This document shows, in pieces, positions 13,166-21,418 of a DNA stretch of 33,564 nt. A model generated the notes under the pieces. That model did not search any database, was not told where the DNA came from, and was given only the letters and a program-made list of their open reading frames with translations. The DNA comes from CAZHAC01 sp964383855 (lineage in GTDB: Bacteria > Chloroflexota > Dormibacteria > Dormibacterales > Dormibacteraceae), in NCBI GenBank assembly GCA_964383855.1, contig CAYLIP010000027.1, forward strand, positions 1 to 33,564, read 5' to 3'. The position numbers were made by a program, and so were the translations under genes. Within the stretch, counting starts at the first letter, position 1, and each line of letters opens with the position of its first letter.

Positions 13166-15145
13166 ATGCCGAACCGACTGGCCGCCGCCACCAGTCCCTA
13201 CCTCCTGCAGCACCAGCACAACCCGGTCGACTGGTACGAATGGGGCCCCGAGGCGCTCGAGCGTGCGCGCCGCGAGGACCGGCCGATACTGCTCTCGGTC
13301 GGCTACTCGGCCTGCCACTGGTGCCACGTCATGGAGCGCGAGTCCTTCGAGGATCCCGAGACCGCGCGCCTGATGAACGATGGCTTCGTCAACATCAAGG
13401 TCGACCGGGAGGAGCGTCCGGACGTGGACGCGGTCTACATGGACGCCGTGCAGGCCCTGACCGGCCAGGGCGGCTGGCCAATGACGGTTTTCCTGACCCC
13501 TGATCTGAAGCCCTTCTACGCCGGCACCTACTTCCCGCCCGCCGATCGCCACGGGCTGCCCGGCTTCCCCCGGCTGGTCGCCACGCTGGCCGAGCTCTGG
13601 CGGACGCGCCGTGCCGAGCTGCTGGCGGAGGGCGACAAGGTGGCGGCGCTGATCGAGCGCGGGGCGACCCTCGCCGCCTCCGACGAGGCGCTCGACGGCG
13701 GCCTGCTGGAGGGCGCCGCGCGTGCCCTTGCCCAGCAGTTCGACGCCGAGTGGGGCGGCTTCTCCCCCGCTCCCAAGTTCCCCCAGCCGATGCTCATCGA
13801 GCTGCTGCTGCGCTGCCACCTGAGGGGTGCGCCGGGCGCGCTGGAGATGGCTCTGCGGACGCTCGACCGGATGGCGGCGGGCGGGATCCGCGACCAGTTG
13901 GGCGGCGGCTTTCACCGCTATTCGACCGACCGGCGGTGGCTGGTCCCGCACTTCGAGAAGATGCTCTACGACAACGCGCAGCTCGCCCTGGCTTACCTGC
14001 ACGCCTTCCAGGTCACGCGCCGGGCCGCCTATGAACAGGTCGTCCGCTCCACCCTCGACTACCTGCTCAGGGAGATGCGGGACCCTCGGGGCGGTTTCCA
14101 CTCGGCCCAGGACGCCGACTCCGAGGGCCACGAGGGCCGCTTCTTCGTCTGGTCCTATGGCGACCTGGCGGAGCACGGCGTGGCCGATTGGTACGGAGCC
14201 GAGGAGCGCGGCAACTGGGAGGGCGTCAACGTGCTCTGGCACCCGCAGGGGCTCGAGGCGGCGACGGCGGCGACGCCGGCGCCGGAAGTCCTCGAAAGCC
14301 TGCGCCGCCTCCGCGAACGCCGGGTGCGGCCGGGGACCGACGACAAGGTGCTGGCGGCCTGGAATGCGCTCGCCATCCGGGCCTTCGCCGAGGCCGGACG
14401 CGTACTCGGCGAGGCCCGATACATCGCCGCCGCCGAGGCGGCAGGCGAGTTCGTGCTCGACAACATGCGGCGCCCGGATGGCCGTCTCAGCCGTTCCTGG
14501 CGCGACGCCCGGACCGGCGGCCCGGGCTTCCTCGACGACCACGCCGGCATGGCGCTCGCGTGCCTGACGCTCTGGGAGACGACCGCCGGCCCGAGGTGGA
14601 TCGCGAGCGCGCTCGAGCTCGGCCGCCTGCTGGTGCCGGTCTTCGGCGCCCCCCAGGGAGCCGGTTTCCTGCAGGCGGCGGCGGACGCCGGCTCGCCGCT
14701 GACCCGTCCCCGCGAGGTGTTCGACAACGCGGTCCCCGCCGGCAGCTCCCTGGCCGCGGAGGTGCTCCTGCGCCTCGGGCTCCTGACCGGCGACAGCGCC
14801 CTCACGGCGGCCGGGGCGGGCGCGCTGGCCAGCATCCGGGCCCTGCTCGAACGGGCGCCCGCGGCCTTCGGCACCGCCCTCTGCGCGCTGGACCTGCATC
14901 TCGGTCCGAGCCGGGAGCTGGCCGTGGTCGGCGCCCCGGCCGCCCGCCGGCCCCTGCTCGAGGTCGCGTGGCGGGACTTCCGGCCGCGGCTCGTGGTCGC
15001 CGCGGCCGACGCCGGCCAGGCGCCGGTTGCGCTGCTCGAGGGACGCGGCGCCGCCGCCGGTGAGGCCGCGGCCTACGTCTGCGAGCGGTTTGCGTGCCGG
15101 CTGCCGGTGACCACGCCGGATGCCCTTGCCGAGCAGCTGGCCTGA
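13166..15145 (+). CDS. Thioredoxin-domain protein of the YyaL/spermatogenesis-associated 20 family (DUF255)
   Basis: The 659-residue protein opens with MPNRLAAATSPYLLQHQHNP and has the thioredoxin-like motif CHWC at 50-53, then KVDREERPDVDAVYMDAVQ and GGWPMTVFLTPD, all diagnostic of DUF255. The remainder is an alpha/alpha toroid resembling N-acylglucosamine epimerase-like glycosidase folds, with HFEKMLYDNAQL, GGFHSAQDADSEG and KVLAAWNALAIRAFAEAG. The length equals the family norm, so the gene looks intact. The function of YyaL-type proteins is not settled. It overlaps the endonuclease V-like gene by 26 bases and probably shares its message. Confidence 0.95.
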   Translation: MPNRLAAATSPYLLQHQHNPVDWYEWGPEALERARREDRPILLSVGYSACHWCHVMERESFEDPETARLMNDGFVNIKVDREERPDVDAVYMDAVQALTGQGGWPMTVFLTPDLKPFYAGTYFPPADRHGLPGFPRLVATLAELWRTRRAELLAEGDKVAALIERGATLAASDEALDGGLLEGAARALAQQFDAEWGGFSPAPKFPQPMLIELLLRCHLRGAPGALEMALRTLDRMAAGGIRDQLGGGFHRYSTDRRWLVPHFEKMLYDNAQLALAYLHAFQVTRRAAYEQVVRSTLDYLLREMRDPRGGFHSAQDADSEGHEGRFFVWSYGDLAEHGVADWYGAEERGNWEGVNVLWHPQGLEAATAATPAPEVLESLRRLRERRVRPGTDDKVLAAWNALAIRAFAEAGRVLGEARYIAAAEAAGEFVLDNMRRPDGRLSRSWRDARTGGPGFLDDHAGMALACLTLWETTAGPRWIASALELGRLLVPVFGAPQGAGFLQAAADAGSPLTRPREVFDNAVPAGSSLAAEVLLRLGLLTGDSALTAAGAGALASIRALLERAPAAFGTALCALDLHLGPSRELAVVGAPAARRPLLEVAWRDFRPRLVVAAADAGQAPVALLEGRGAAAGEAAAYVCERFACRLPVTTPDALAEQLA

Positions 15146-15758
15146 GTCGGCCGGCGAGCTGGCGCGGCTGCAGGAGCGCCTGGCCGCCGAGGCGCCCGGT
15201 GCCTGGGCGCCGCTCGGGGAACCGTTGGTGGGCGCCGTCTTCGCGGCCACACGCCGGGGCTTGAGCGGCCCAGGCGAGCCAGGCGATCCGGCATGGGTGG
15301 CCGCCGTGGCGATGCGGGCGGGGTCCGTGCTGGGCTGGACGGTGGTGCGCGGGCGCTTCCCCGCTCCCTATCGCCCGGGCCTGCTGGCGCTGCGCGAGGG
15401 CGCGCTGCTCGAGCGCGCCGTGCGTGCGCTGGAGCCTCGACCGGAGGTGCTCCTGGTCAACGCCACCGGTGCCGGCCACCCGCGCCGGGCCGGGCTCGCG
15501 ATCCAGCTCGGCTGGGCGCTGGAGATGCCCACGGTGGGCGTGACCGACCGGCTTCTGGTGGCCGGTCGACCGGGCGAGGTGGCGCGGGCCGGCGCCGCCA
15601 GAAGCGGCCGTGGCCGCGGCATCTGGGTTCACGCCGGCTGGCGGACGGACCTGGAGACGGCCCTGGCCGTCGTCGAGCCGCTCCTTGAGGACCGGACGCC
15701 GTCGCCGCTTCGCGAGGCGCGCCGGCTGGCCCGGACCGCGCGCTCAGGGCTGGGCTGA
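15120..15758 (+). CDS. Endonuclease V-like protein with altered active site
   Basis: The 212-residue protein follows endonuclease V in order: YRPGLLALREG (family consensus PGxLxFRE), PRPEVLLVNATGAGHPRRAGLAIQLGW, MPTVGVTDRLL and LETALAVVEPL. Of the metal-binding and catalytic residues known for the family, the Glu is kept (Glu93), as is the GHPRR histidine (His120). The first Asp (GVD in the family) is replaced in VGAVFAA at 41. The second Asp (LLVDG) is Asn114, and the conserved Lys (GVAKK) is Asp143. It is therefore probably not a normal deoxyinosine-3' endonuclease. Start ATG 15120 lies inside the preceding gene; no signal peptide is present. Confidence 0.85.
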   Translation: MPLPSSWPESAGELARLQERLAAEAPGAWAPLGEPLVGAVFAATRRGLSGPGEPGDPAWVAAVAMRAGSVLGWTVVRGRFPAPYRPGLLALREGALLERAVRALEPRPEVLLVNATGAGHPRRAGLAIQLGWALEMPTVGVTDRLLVAGRPGEVARAGAARSGRGRGIWVHAGWRTDLETALAVVEPLLEDRTPSPLREARRLARTARSGLG

Positions 15759-15810
15759 GCCCAAGCGGCCGGACGCCTGGAATCGGCGGGGCTGGGGCCA
15801 GGCATCATGG

Positions 15811-16110
15811 GTGACCGTGAACTCCGAGCCGAACGCCCTGGTCCGGTGGTGGGAGGGACTGTCGCTGCGCGCCCAGGCCCTGATCGCGATCCCGGCGCTG
15901 GCCGTGCTCCTCTTCGCGATCAACCTCGGGCCCTTCAACCAGCCGCTGCTGAGGTCGGTGCTCTACGGCCTCTTCGAGGGCGGCGTCCTCGGAGGACTGC
16001 TCCTCGCCGTCACCGCCCAGGAAAAGGCGAAACGAACCTCACGGGGTGGCGCGCCGTCCTCGCGGCAGGATCAGGAGCCCGGCCCCGATGAGCGCGAGGC
16101 GGATTCCTAG
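15811..16110 (+). CDS. Small membrane protein
   Basis: The 99-residue product has two hydrophobic segments, ALIAIPALAVLLFAINLG and SVLYGLFEGGVLGGLLLAVTA, joined by a short loop, and a charged C-terminal tail of about 30 residues (RTSRGGAPSSRQDQEPG). The N-terminal half carries WWEGLSLRAQ. The start is uncertain: GTG 15811 or GTG 15817. The second lies 8 bases after CATCAT, which resembles the leaderless -10 spacing. It is convergent with the DMT transporter gene, 10 bases apart. The family is unknown. Confidence 0.65.
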   Translation: MTVNSEPNALVRWWEGLSLRAQALIAIPALAVLLFAINLGPFNQPLLRSVLYGLFEGGVLGGLLLAVTAQEKAKRTSRGGAPSSRQDQEPGPDEREADS

Positions 16111-16120
16111 CCGAATTCGC

Positions 16121-17044
16121 TCATGCCGCTCGTCCAGCCTCCAGGTTGCCGCCTCGCGAGCGCGACGCCAGCAGGGGCGCCGAGGCGATGAGGGCGACTC
16201 CGGCCAGAACCACAAGCCCGGCCAGCGCCTCGCGAGCGGTCAGCGCCTCGCCGCGGATGGCCACGCCCAGGAGCACGGCGACCCCCGGGCTGATGTAGCT
16301 CTGCGTGGAGACCAGCACCACGGGAGCCGCGCGCAGGAGCCATAGGTAGCAGCTGAAGGCGGCGACCCCGGCGACGGCCAGGTAGGCGAGCGCGACCAGC
16401 GACGTGACGGTCACCCGGTCCGCGTGCAGGTGAGCCGGTTCGCCGGCAAGGAGCGCGGGCACAGCCATCGCCAGGCCGCCCATGAGCATCTGCATGCCGT
16501 TGCCCATCAGCCGGTCGGCGGGCACCGGAACTCGCCGCGATATCACGCTGCCAAAGCCCCACGCGACCGAGCTGCACACGAGCACGATGGCCGGGACCAG
16601 GGGCACGGCGCCGGCGCGGGGATTGGCCAGGATGACGATCCCGGCCAGGCCGATCGCGCTGCCCAGGATCTGCGGCCAGCGCAGTCGGGTCCCGAAGAGC
16701 GCGCGGTCGCTGACCACCATCCAGATCGCGCTGGTCGAGACGACCACGGCCACGATCCCGCTGGGGACGCTCTGCTCGGACCAGACCACGGCGCCGTTGC
16801 CGGCCGTCAGGAGCAGGACCCCGACCAGCAGGGCGCCCAGCCAGTGGCCTGCTCGCGGCGCCGCCGCGCCCCGCATCCTCATGACCAGGAAGACCAGCCC
16901 GCCGGCCAGGGCGAAGCGGGTCATCGCCATCGTGAAGGGAGGCAGTGAGTCGATCGCATAGCGGATGCCGAGGTAGGTCGAGCCCCAGAGCAGGTAGACC
17001 GTCAGCAGTGCCGCCCAGATCGCCACGCCCGGTGGCCGCCGCAC
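16121..17044 (-). CDS. EamA/DMT-family transporter (RhaT/YedA-like exporter)
   Basis: The 307-residue protein has ten predicted membrane helices in two EamA repeats. It begins VAIWAALLTVYLLWGSTYLG, the classic opening of the drug/metabolite transporter superfamily, with WSEQSVPSGIVAVVVST closing the first repeat and ISPGVAVLLGVAIRGEALTA near the end of the second. Members export amino acids, metabolites or drugs; the substrate is not predictable. The start is GTG 17044, with CAAGAT 6 bases upstream on the minus strand. It is divergent from the MFS gene across a 40-base gap. Confidence 0.93.
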   Translation of the reverse strand: MRRPPGVAIWAALLTVYLLWGSTYLGIRYAIDSLPPFTMAMTRFALAGGLVFLVMRMRGAAAPRAGHWLGALLVGVLLLTAGNGAVVWSEQSVPSGIVAVVVSTSAIWMVVSDRALFGTRLRWPQILGSAIGLAGIVILANPRAGAVPLVPAIVLVCSSVAWGFGSVISRRVPVPADRLMGNGMQMLMGGLAMAVPALLAGEPAHLHADRVTVTSLVALAYLAVAGVAAFSCYLWLLRAAPVVLVSTQSYISPGVAVLLGVAIRGEALTAREALAGLVVLAGVALIASAPLLASRSRGGNLEAGRAA

Positions 17045-17070
17045 CGAAGAATCTTGGCACGGCGCCCTTC

Positions 17071-17076
17071 TACGAT
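17071..17076 (+). promoter_or_regulatory. -10 box TACGAT for the MFS gene, leaderless spacing
   Basis: TACGAT ends 8 bases before TTG 17085. A CAAGAT box for the divergent transporter occupies 17051-17056 on the other strand, so both promoters fit into a 40-base gap. Confidence 0.5.
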
Positions 17077-17084
17077 TTGGCGTC

Positions 17085-18272
17085 TTGAACTCCCGCTATC
17101 GCTGGCTCGTGCTCGGCATCGGCGTCCTGGCCCAGGGCGCGCTCGCCTCCTTTCACCAGGGGCTGCCCTCGATCGGCCCGGCCCTCGAGCATCACTTCGG
17201 AATCGGCATCGTCGCGACCGGGGCGCTCTTCAGCGGGATCGCTCTGGGTATCGCCTGCACGCTGGTTCTATGGGGCGTGCTCGCCGATCGCCTGGGCGAG
17301 CGCGCGGTGCTGACCGCGGGCCTGCTCGGCGCCGCCGGAGCGCTCGCCGCCGGCGCGCTGGTCAGAGGCTATGCCGCCACCTTCGCGGCACTGGTCGTGG
17401 CCGGCCTGCTCGGCGCCTGCGCCAACGCCGCCAGCGGGCGCGCCGTGATGGGATGGTTTGCCGCCCGTGAGCGCGGCCTGGCGCTCGGGATCCGGCAGAT
17501 GGCGACCCCGCTGGGCGGTGGCCTGGGGGCGATCGCCCTGCCGCTGGCGGCCCTGCGCTGGGGGGTCCCCGGCGCCTTCTGGACGCTGGCCGGATTCTGC
17601 GCGCTGGCCGGCATCGCCTGCGGCGCGGGCCTGCGCCGCTCGCCGGTGGCGCCCGCCGCCCGGGTGCAGGGCGGGCGCGGCAGCCCGCTCGCCGACGCCA
17701 GGCTCTGGCGGCTGGCCACAGGCGGGGCCCTGATCGTTGCCGGCCAGCTGAGCCTGGTCAGCTACCTGGTCCTCTTCCTGACCGGGCATCACCACTGGGC
17801 GATAGCAGGCGCCGCCCTGGTGCTCACCGTGTGCCAGTTCCTCGGCGCCGGCGCCCGGGTGGGAGCCGGCGCCTGGTCGGACCGGCTGGGACGGCGCATC
17901 CGGCCCATGCGGTGGCTGGCCCTGACCGGGACCGTGCTGCTGGGGCTGACCGCGATGCTGGTGGACGCGCCGGATGCCCTCCTGGTGCCCCTGCTGGTGG
18001 TGACCACCGCCGTCTGCATGAGCACCAACGGGCTCGCCTTCACCGCCACCGGCGAGATGGCGGGGCTGGCGCGGGCCGGCGCCGCGATGGGGTTCCAGAA
18101 CACTTTCCTGTTCGTCTCCGGGACGGTGGCGCCGGTGGTCTTCGGCGCCGCCGTGGCCTGGTTTGGATGGCGGGCGGGCTTTGCCCTGATCGCGGCCGCC
18201 GGCCTCGCCGGCTGGCTCCTTCTGCTTCCGCTAATCGCTTCCGAGGAGGCCGGCTGGCGGGAGGCCGCCTGA
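17085..18272 (+). CDS. Major facilitator superfamily transporter
   Basis: The 395-residue protein has about twelve hydrophobic segments and the loop 2-3 MFS signature GVLADRLGERAVLTAG, repeated as a weaker AGAWSDRLGRRIRPMRW between helices 8 and 9. The first helix is preceded by only a few polar residues. Members of this length are usually small-molecule exporters or organic-anion symporters; the substrate cannot be read from sequence. Start TTG 17085 is supported by the -10 spacing. It ends 86 bases before the patatin gene; that gap shows no gene. Confidence 0.93.
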   Translation: MNSRYRWLVLGIGVLAQGALASFHQGLPSIGPALEHHFGIGIVATGALFSGIALGIACTLVLWGVLADRLGERAVLTAGLLGAAGALAAGALVRGYAATFAALVVAGLLGACANAASGRAVMGWFAARERGLALGIRQMATPLGGGLGAIALPLAALRWGVPGAFWTLAGFCALAGIACGAGLRRSPVAPAARVQGGRGSPLADARLWRLATGGALIVAGQLSLVSYLVLFLTGHHHWAIAGAALVLTVCQFLGAGARVGAGAWSDRLGRRIRPMRWLALTGTVLLGLTAMLVDAPDALLVPLLVVTTAVCMSTNGLAFTATGEMAGLARAGAAMGFQNTFLFVSGTVAPVVFGAAVAWFGWRAGFALIAAAGLAGWLLLLPLIASEEAGWREAA

Positions 18273-18345
18273 ATGGCCGCTTAGATACGCTCGGGCTCCG
18301 GAGGCGGCCCGGCCGCACGATGCGCGCTGCCGCACCGAGTTTCGA

Positions 18346-18351
18346 TACCTT
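18346..18351 (+). promoter_or_regulatory. -10 box TACCTT for the patatin-like gene, leaderless spacing
   Basis: TACCTT ends 7 bases before ATG 18359, and no ribosome binding site is present. This fixes the start at 18359 although the frame is open further upstream inside the MFS gene. Confidence 0.5.
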
Positions 18352-18358
18352 CGGCCGG

Positions 18359-19243
18359 ATGAACCTGCTCGACCGCCTGCGAGGGCAGAGAGCGCGGCTC
18401 GCGGTCGTCCTGGGAGGCGGCGGCAACCTGGGCGCCTTCCAGGTCGGCGTGATCGACACGCTGGCCGCCCATGGCATCGTCCCCGACCTCGTGGTGGGAA
18501 CCAGCGTGGGAGCCATCAACGGCGCCTACTGGGCCTTCAACCCCGGGCCGGACGCCGGGTCGCGGCTGCTCGCGGTCTGGCGGCAGGCGGCGCGGCAGCC
18601 GCTCCTGCGGGGCGGGCGGGTGGCGGTGCTGCGGCGCCTGATCGGGGGCCGGAACCACCTCTTCGGCTCCGAGGCCCTGGCGATGCTGCTGTCGGGCGCC
18701 ATCCCGGGCCCGGTGCGGATCGAGGAAGCCAAGGTGCCGCTCGCGATCACCGTGACCGACGCCGTCACCGGCGCACGCCGGGTCCTGCGTTCCGGGCTCC
18801 TCCACCAGGCGGTTTTGGCGTCCTCCGCCGTGCCCGGCATCTTTCCACCGGTCGAGATCGGCGGCATCAGCTATGTGGATGGCGGTGTGGTCGCCAACCT
18901 GGACCTCGACTCGGTGATCGAGAGCGGAATCGGGCAGGCGCTGGCGGTGGACGTGATGGGATTCCAGGCGGAGGCGGCGCCGGCCGACCTCTGGGAGATG
19001 CTGCAGCGCTCCCTGGTCTTCGCGCTCCGGCGCCAGGCCGATCTGACGATCGGGGCGGTGGCGTCGCGCCTTCGGGTCGCGGTGCTGAGGCCGCGGATGC
19101 CCGCGATCCCGCTCCTGGGTGACTTTGCCCGGACCGAGGAGACGGTCGCCTGGGGGCGGCGGGCGGCCGAGCGCTTCCTGGCCGCGCACTACGCCGGCGG
19201 CCGGGTCGAGCCGGGCCTGATGGAATCGCAGCGGGAGGAGTGA
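18359..19243 (+). CDS. Patatin-like phospholipase (RssA/NTE type)
   Basis: The 294-residue protein has the full patatin active site: the oxyanion-hole loop LGGGGNLGAFQVG (residues 18-30), the nucleophile Ser49 in VVGTSVGAINGA, and the catalytic Asp174 in YVDGGVVANL. SSAVPGIFPPVEI lies between them. Patatin-like enzymes use a Ser-Asp dyad for lysophospholipase or acyl-ester hydrolysis. No signal peptide is present, so it is cytoplasmic or membrane-associated. A strong hairpin follows the stop. Confidence 0.94.
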   Translation: MNLLDRLRGQRARLAVVLGGGGNLGAFQVGVIDTLAAHGIVPDLVVGTSVGAINGAYWAFNPGPDAGSRLLAVWRQAARQPLLRGGRVAVLRRLIGGRNHLFGSEALAMLLSGAIPGPVRIEEAKVPLAITVTDAVTGARRVLRSGLLHQAVLASSAVPGIFPPVEIGGISYVDGGVVANLDLDSVIESGIGQALAVDVMGFQAEAAPADLWEMLQRSLVFALRRQADLTIGAVASRLRVAVLRPRMPAIPLLGDFARTEETVAWGRRAAERFLAAHYAGGRVEPGLMESQREE

Positions 19244-19268
19244 ATCCTCCGGCTCGATTTGCGCCCAG

Positions 19269-19298
19269 ACCCTCCCCGCTGAGCCCAGCGGGGAGGGT
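19269..19298. terminator. Bidirectional hairpin terminator between convergent genes
   Basis: A perfect 13-bp stem (19269-19281 with 19286-19298) has the 4-base loop AGCC. It lies between the convergent patatin-like gene (ends 19243) and HesB-like gene (ends 19311), so it can serve both. TTCTTG follows on the plus strand; there is no long T run. Confidence 0.8.
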
Positions 19299-19310
19299 TC
19301 TTGCTGGCGC

Positions 19311-19598
19311 CTAGCCTGGCCCGGTCCCGTTGGACTCCTGGGGCGGCTCCAATGTCAGGCTCATCCCCTCTGGCGTCTCCACCGCGTCGAGCACGGCGCC
19401 GTCCAGGGCCTGGCTCAGCATCCCGTTGATGTGGAGCACTTCCTCGCCGCCCGACTCGACGACCTGGTCGCCCTCCATGGGATCGCCCATCACGAAGCCG
19501 AGCCCGGCTTCCTCGGTCGGCTCCAGCCGGAGCACTCCCTCGGCCGGCCGGTCGAGCGTACCGATCAACTCCTTGGCGGGGTCGGTCACTGCAATCAT
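19311..19598 (-). CDS. HesB/IscA-like protein lacking cysteines
   Basis: The 95-residue protein starts MIAVTDPAKELIGTLDRP and continues with VLRLEPTEEAGLGFVMGDP, a pattern like the A-type iron-sulfur carriers (IscA/HesB) in their all-beta core, followed by DQVVESGGEEVLHINGML. It has no cysteine at all, so it cannot bind an Fe-S cluster in the IscA manner. Cys-less HesB-like proteins are common in high-GC Gram-positive genomes and have no known function. The longer frame to 19664 overlaps the cyclase gene; ATG 19598 sits 7 bases after a TAAGGT box, so I chose it. Confidence 0.75.
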   Translation of the reverse strand: MIAVTDPAKELIGTLDRPAEGVLRLEPTEEAGLGFVMGDPMEGDQVVESGGEEVLHINGMLSQALDGAVLDAVETPEGMSLTLEPPQESNGTGPG

Positions 19599-19605
19599 CC
19601 CGACC

Positions 19606-19611
19606 ACCTTA
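19606..19611 (-). promoter_or_regulatory. -10 box TAAGGT for the HesB-like gene, leaderless spacing
   Basis: TAAGGT on the minus strand ends 7 bases before ATG 19598 and lies in the 31-base gap after the cyclase gene. The same hexamer is used upstream of the SDR gene at 26079. Confidence 0.55.
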
Positions 19612-19629
19612 CGCAGGCGGACCGGCCAG

Positions 19630-20283
19630 TCACACCTCGGCGACGATCCGGGCCGGCGCCCCATCGGCGCCCACGATCGGAATCGGCAGGGCGAAAGCTC
19701 GAAAGCGACGGCCCGCCACCCGGTCGAGGTTGGCCAGGTGCTCTGCGATCAGAACGCCACCCTCCAGCAGGAGGTGGTGCACCGGCCAGGCGAATGGGCC
19801 CTCGCGCAGCGCCTCCGGGCGGTCGGGCGTGGCCACGTCGACGGCCACCAGCTTGACCGCCCGTTCGAGCAGCCAGCCGGCCGCCTCCAGGGACAGGTAT
19901 GGATGCACGTGGTAGCGCTCGTGGTCGCCGGCGAAGTGCACGTCCCACCCCGTCCGGATGAACACGATGTCGCCCCGCTCGGGGGGAGGGCCGCCTGCCT
20001 CCAGGTCGGCCGGGCTGATCTCCTCACCGCCCCGGCGCTCGACCTCGAGGCAGACGGCGGCGCCGTGCACCCGGTCGAGGTCGAGGCCGGCGGCGCTCAG
20101 GCCGGCGGGCACGAAGTGGACGGGTGCGTCGACGTGCGTGCCGGCATGGACCGCGGCCGAGATGCGCGTCACGTTGACGCCGCGCTCCTCGTAGTGCACG
20201 CAGCGTTCGACCACGACCGGCGGAAAGAGCCGCTGCGAGAACATCCCGTCCCGGTACGGCTGCGAGAGATCGATCAGCGCCAT
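19630..20283 (-). CDS. Cyclase family protein (kynurenine formamidase-like metal hydrolase)
   Basis: The 217-residue protein begins MALIDLSQPYRDGM and has the metal-binding motif HAGTHVDAPVHF, the defining HxGTHxDxPxH of the cyclase/KynB family, then RGDIVFIRTGWD and the third-ligand region YLSLEAAGWLLER. KynB hydrolyses N-formylkynurenine; many relatives act on other amides or lactones, and no kyn genes are near. Its ATG 20283 shares one base with the stop of the upstream dehydrogenase gene (TGATG), so translation is coupled. Together with that dehydrogenase it may act on a small organic acid, which is only inferred. Confidence 0.92.
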   Translation of the reverse strand: MALIDLSQPYRDGMFSQRLFPPVVVERCVHYEERGVNVTRISAAVHAGTHVDAPVHFVPAGLSAAGLDLDRVHGAAVCLEVERRGGEEISPADLEAGGPPPERGDIVFIRTGWDVHFAGDHERYHVHPYLSLEAAGWLLERAVKLVAVDVATPDRPEALREGPFAWPVHHLLLEGGVLIAEHLANLDRVAGRRFRAFALPIPIVGADGAPARIVAEV

Positions 20284-21413
20284 CAGGCGCCCTGCCTCAG
20301 CAGCTCGCCGGCCAGCGCCAGGACCGGCACCGGCTGCCCGGCGGCTGCCACCTGGCGCACCGCCGACAGCGAGCGCAGCGCCTGCTCCCGGCCGAAGCCG
20401 AGGCCGGAATCAAAGTGGCGCGTCGCCTCGCTCCGGCCCGAGCTCTCGTTCACCACCTCGAGGAAGCGTGCGCGGTCGACGCCGTCGGCCTCGGCTACCG
20501 CGACCATCTCGCGCGCCGCCCGCAGGCAGGCTGACGCCACCGCCCTGTCGAAGTGATCGAGATCGCAGCGTCCGGCCGGGCGGGCAGGCGGCGCCAGCGA
20601 CTCGTTGTAGGAGTAGACGCGGGTGAAGTCGGCACCCCCTCCAAGGGCATTCACGAGCGCCTGCCAGAGCTCGCGCACGGTCCCCACCAGGGGCGCCGGG
20701 ACGGCGTGCTCGGCGGCGACCGCGAGGGCCGTCGAGACGTCTTTCAGCATCAGACCGGCAGCAAAGCCGGAAGCGTACCGGCCGCTCAGGATGTCCCGGG
20801 GGAACTTGACCTCGCTGTTCTGCGTCCGCCCGAGGCCGGCGTTGAGCCGCCTGATGGTCCCCTCCGGCGAGTGGGCGGCAAAGCGGGCGGCGGCCACGGC
20901 CTCGCTGGTCGCGGAGAGGGCGACCGCCGAGAGGGCATTGTTGAGAGCCTTGACGCAGTGGCCGGCGCCCAGGGCGCCGGCGTGGAAGATGCGCTGCGCA
21001 ATGGCGTCGAGCACCGGCCGCGCCTCCTCGACCAGCTCCTCCGGCCCGCCGGCCATGATCGTGAGCGTTCCCGACTCGGCGCCGGCCACGCCTCCGCTCA
21101 TGGGCGCGTCGATCATGCGCAGCCCCAGCGACCGGGTCAGCGAGGGCAGGGAGCTGCTCAGGTCGACGACCAGCCGGGCCCGGCCCAGGTCCGGGGCAAC
21201 CGCGCGGACCGCGCCGGCGTCGGGCAGGCAGAGCAGGGCGGCGCGGCCGGCCGCGGCCTCGGCCACGCCGCCGGCGACGGCAAACCCGGCCTCCGCCATG
21301 CGGTCGCGGACCTCGGGCTGGCTGTCGTAGACGAGAAGGTCGTGCCCGGCCGAGCGCAGGCGCGCGGCGATCGGCGCTCCCATGCGGCCCAGCCCGACCA
21401 GCGCGACCTCCAA
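20283..21413 (-). CDS. NAD(P)-dependent beta-hydroxyacid dehydrogenase with extended C-terminus
   Basis: The 376-residue protein starts with EVALVGLGRMGAPIAARL (Rossmann GxGxMG), and has IDAPMSGGVAGAESGTLTI (substrate-binding DAPVSGG motif), AGALGAGHCVKALNNAL with the catalytic Lys, and LMLKDVSTALAVA. These define the 3-hydroxyisobutyrate/tartronate semialdehyde reductase family. Usual members are about 290-300 residues; here about 80-100 extra residues resemble a second copy of part of the helical domain. TTG 21413 starts 5 bases after the stop of the GNAT gene and just before the Rossmann motif, so I chose it over the long upstream frame. It is coupled to the cyclase gene downstream. Confidence 0.88.
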   Translation of the reverse strand: MEVALVGLGRMGAPIAARLRSAGHDLLVYDSQPEVRDRMAEAGFAVAGGVAEAAAGRAALLCLPDAGAVRAVAPDLGRARLVVDLSSSLPSLTRSLGLRMIDAPMSGGVAGAESGTLTIMAGGPEELVEEARPVLDAIAQRIFHAGALGAGHCVKALNNALSAVALSATSEAVAAARFAAHSPEGTIRRLNAGLGRTQNSEVKFPRDILSGRYASGFAAGLMLKDVSTALAVAAEHAVPAPLVGTVRELWQALVNALGGGADFTRVYSYNESLAPPARPAGRCDLDHFDRAVASACLRAAREMVAVAEADGVDRARFLEVVNESSGRSEATRHFDSGLGFGREQALRSLSAVRQVAAAGQPVPVLALAGELLRQGA

Positions 21414-21418
21414 GGCCT

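Noticed and set aside
11600..15250. Very long minus-strand frame of more than 1200 codons
   Set aside because: Only its last 150 or so codons (histidine phosphatase) look like a protein family. The rest is antisense to or overlaps uppP, the YyaL-type gene and the EndoV-like gene and is rich in Arg, Pro and Gly, as expected for a high-GC shadow.
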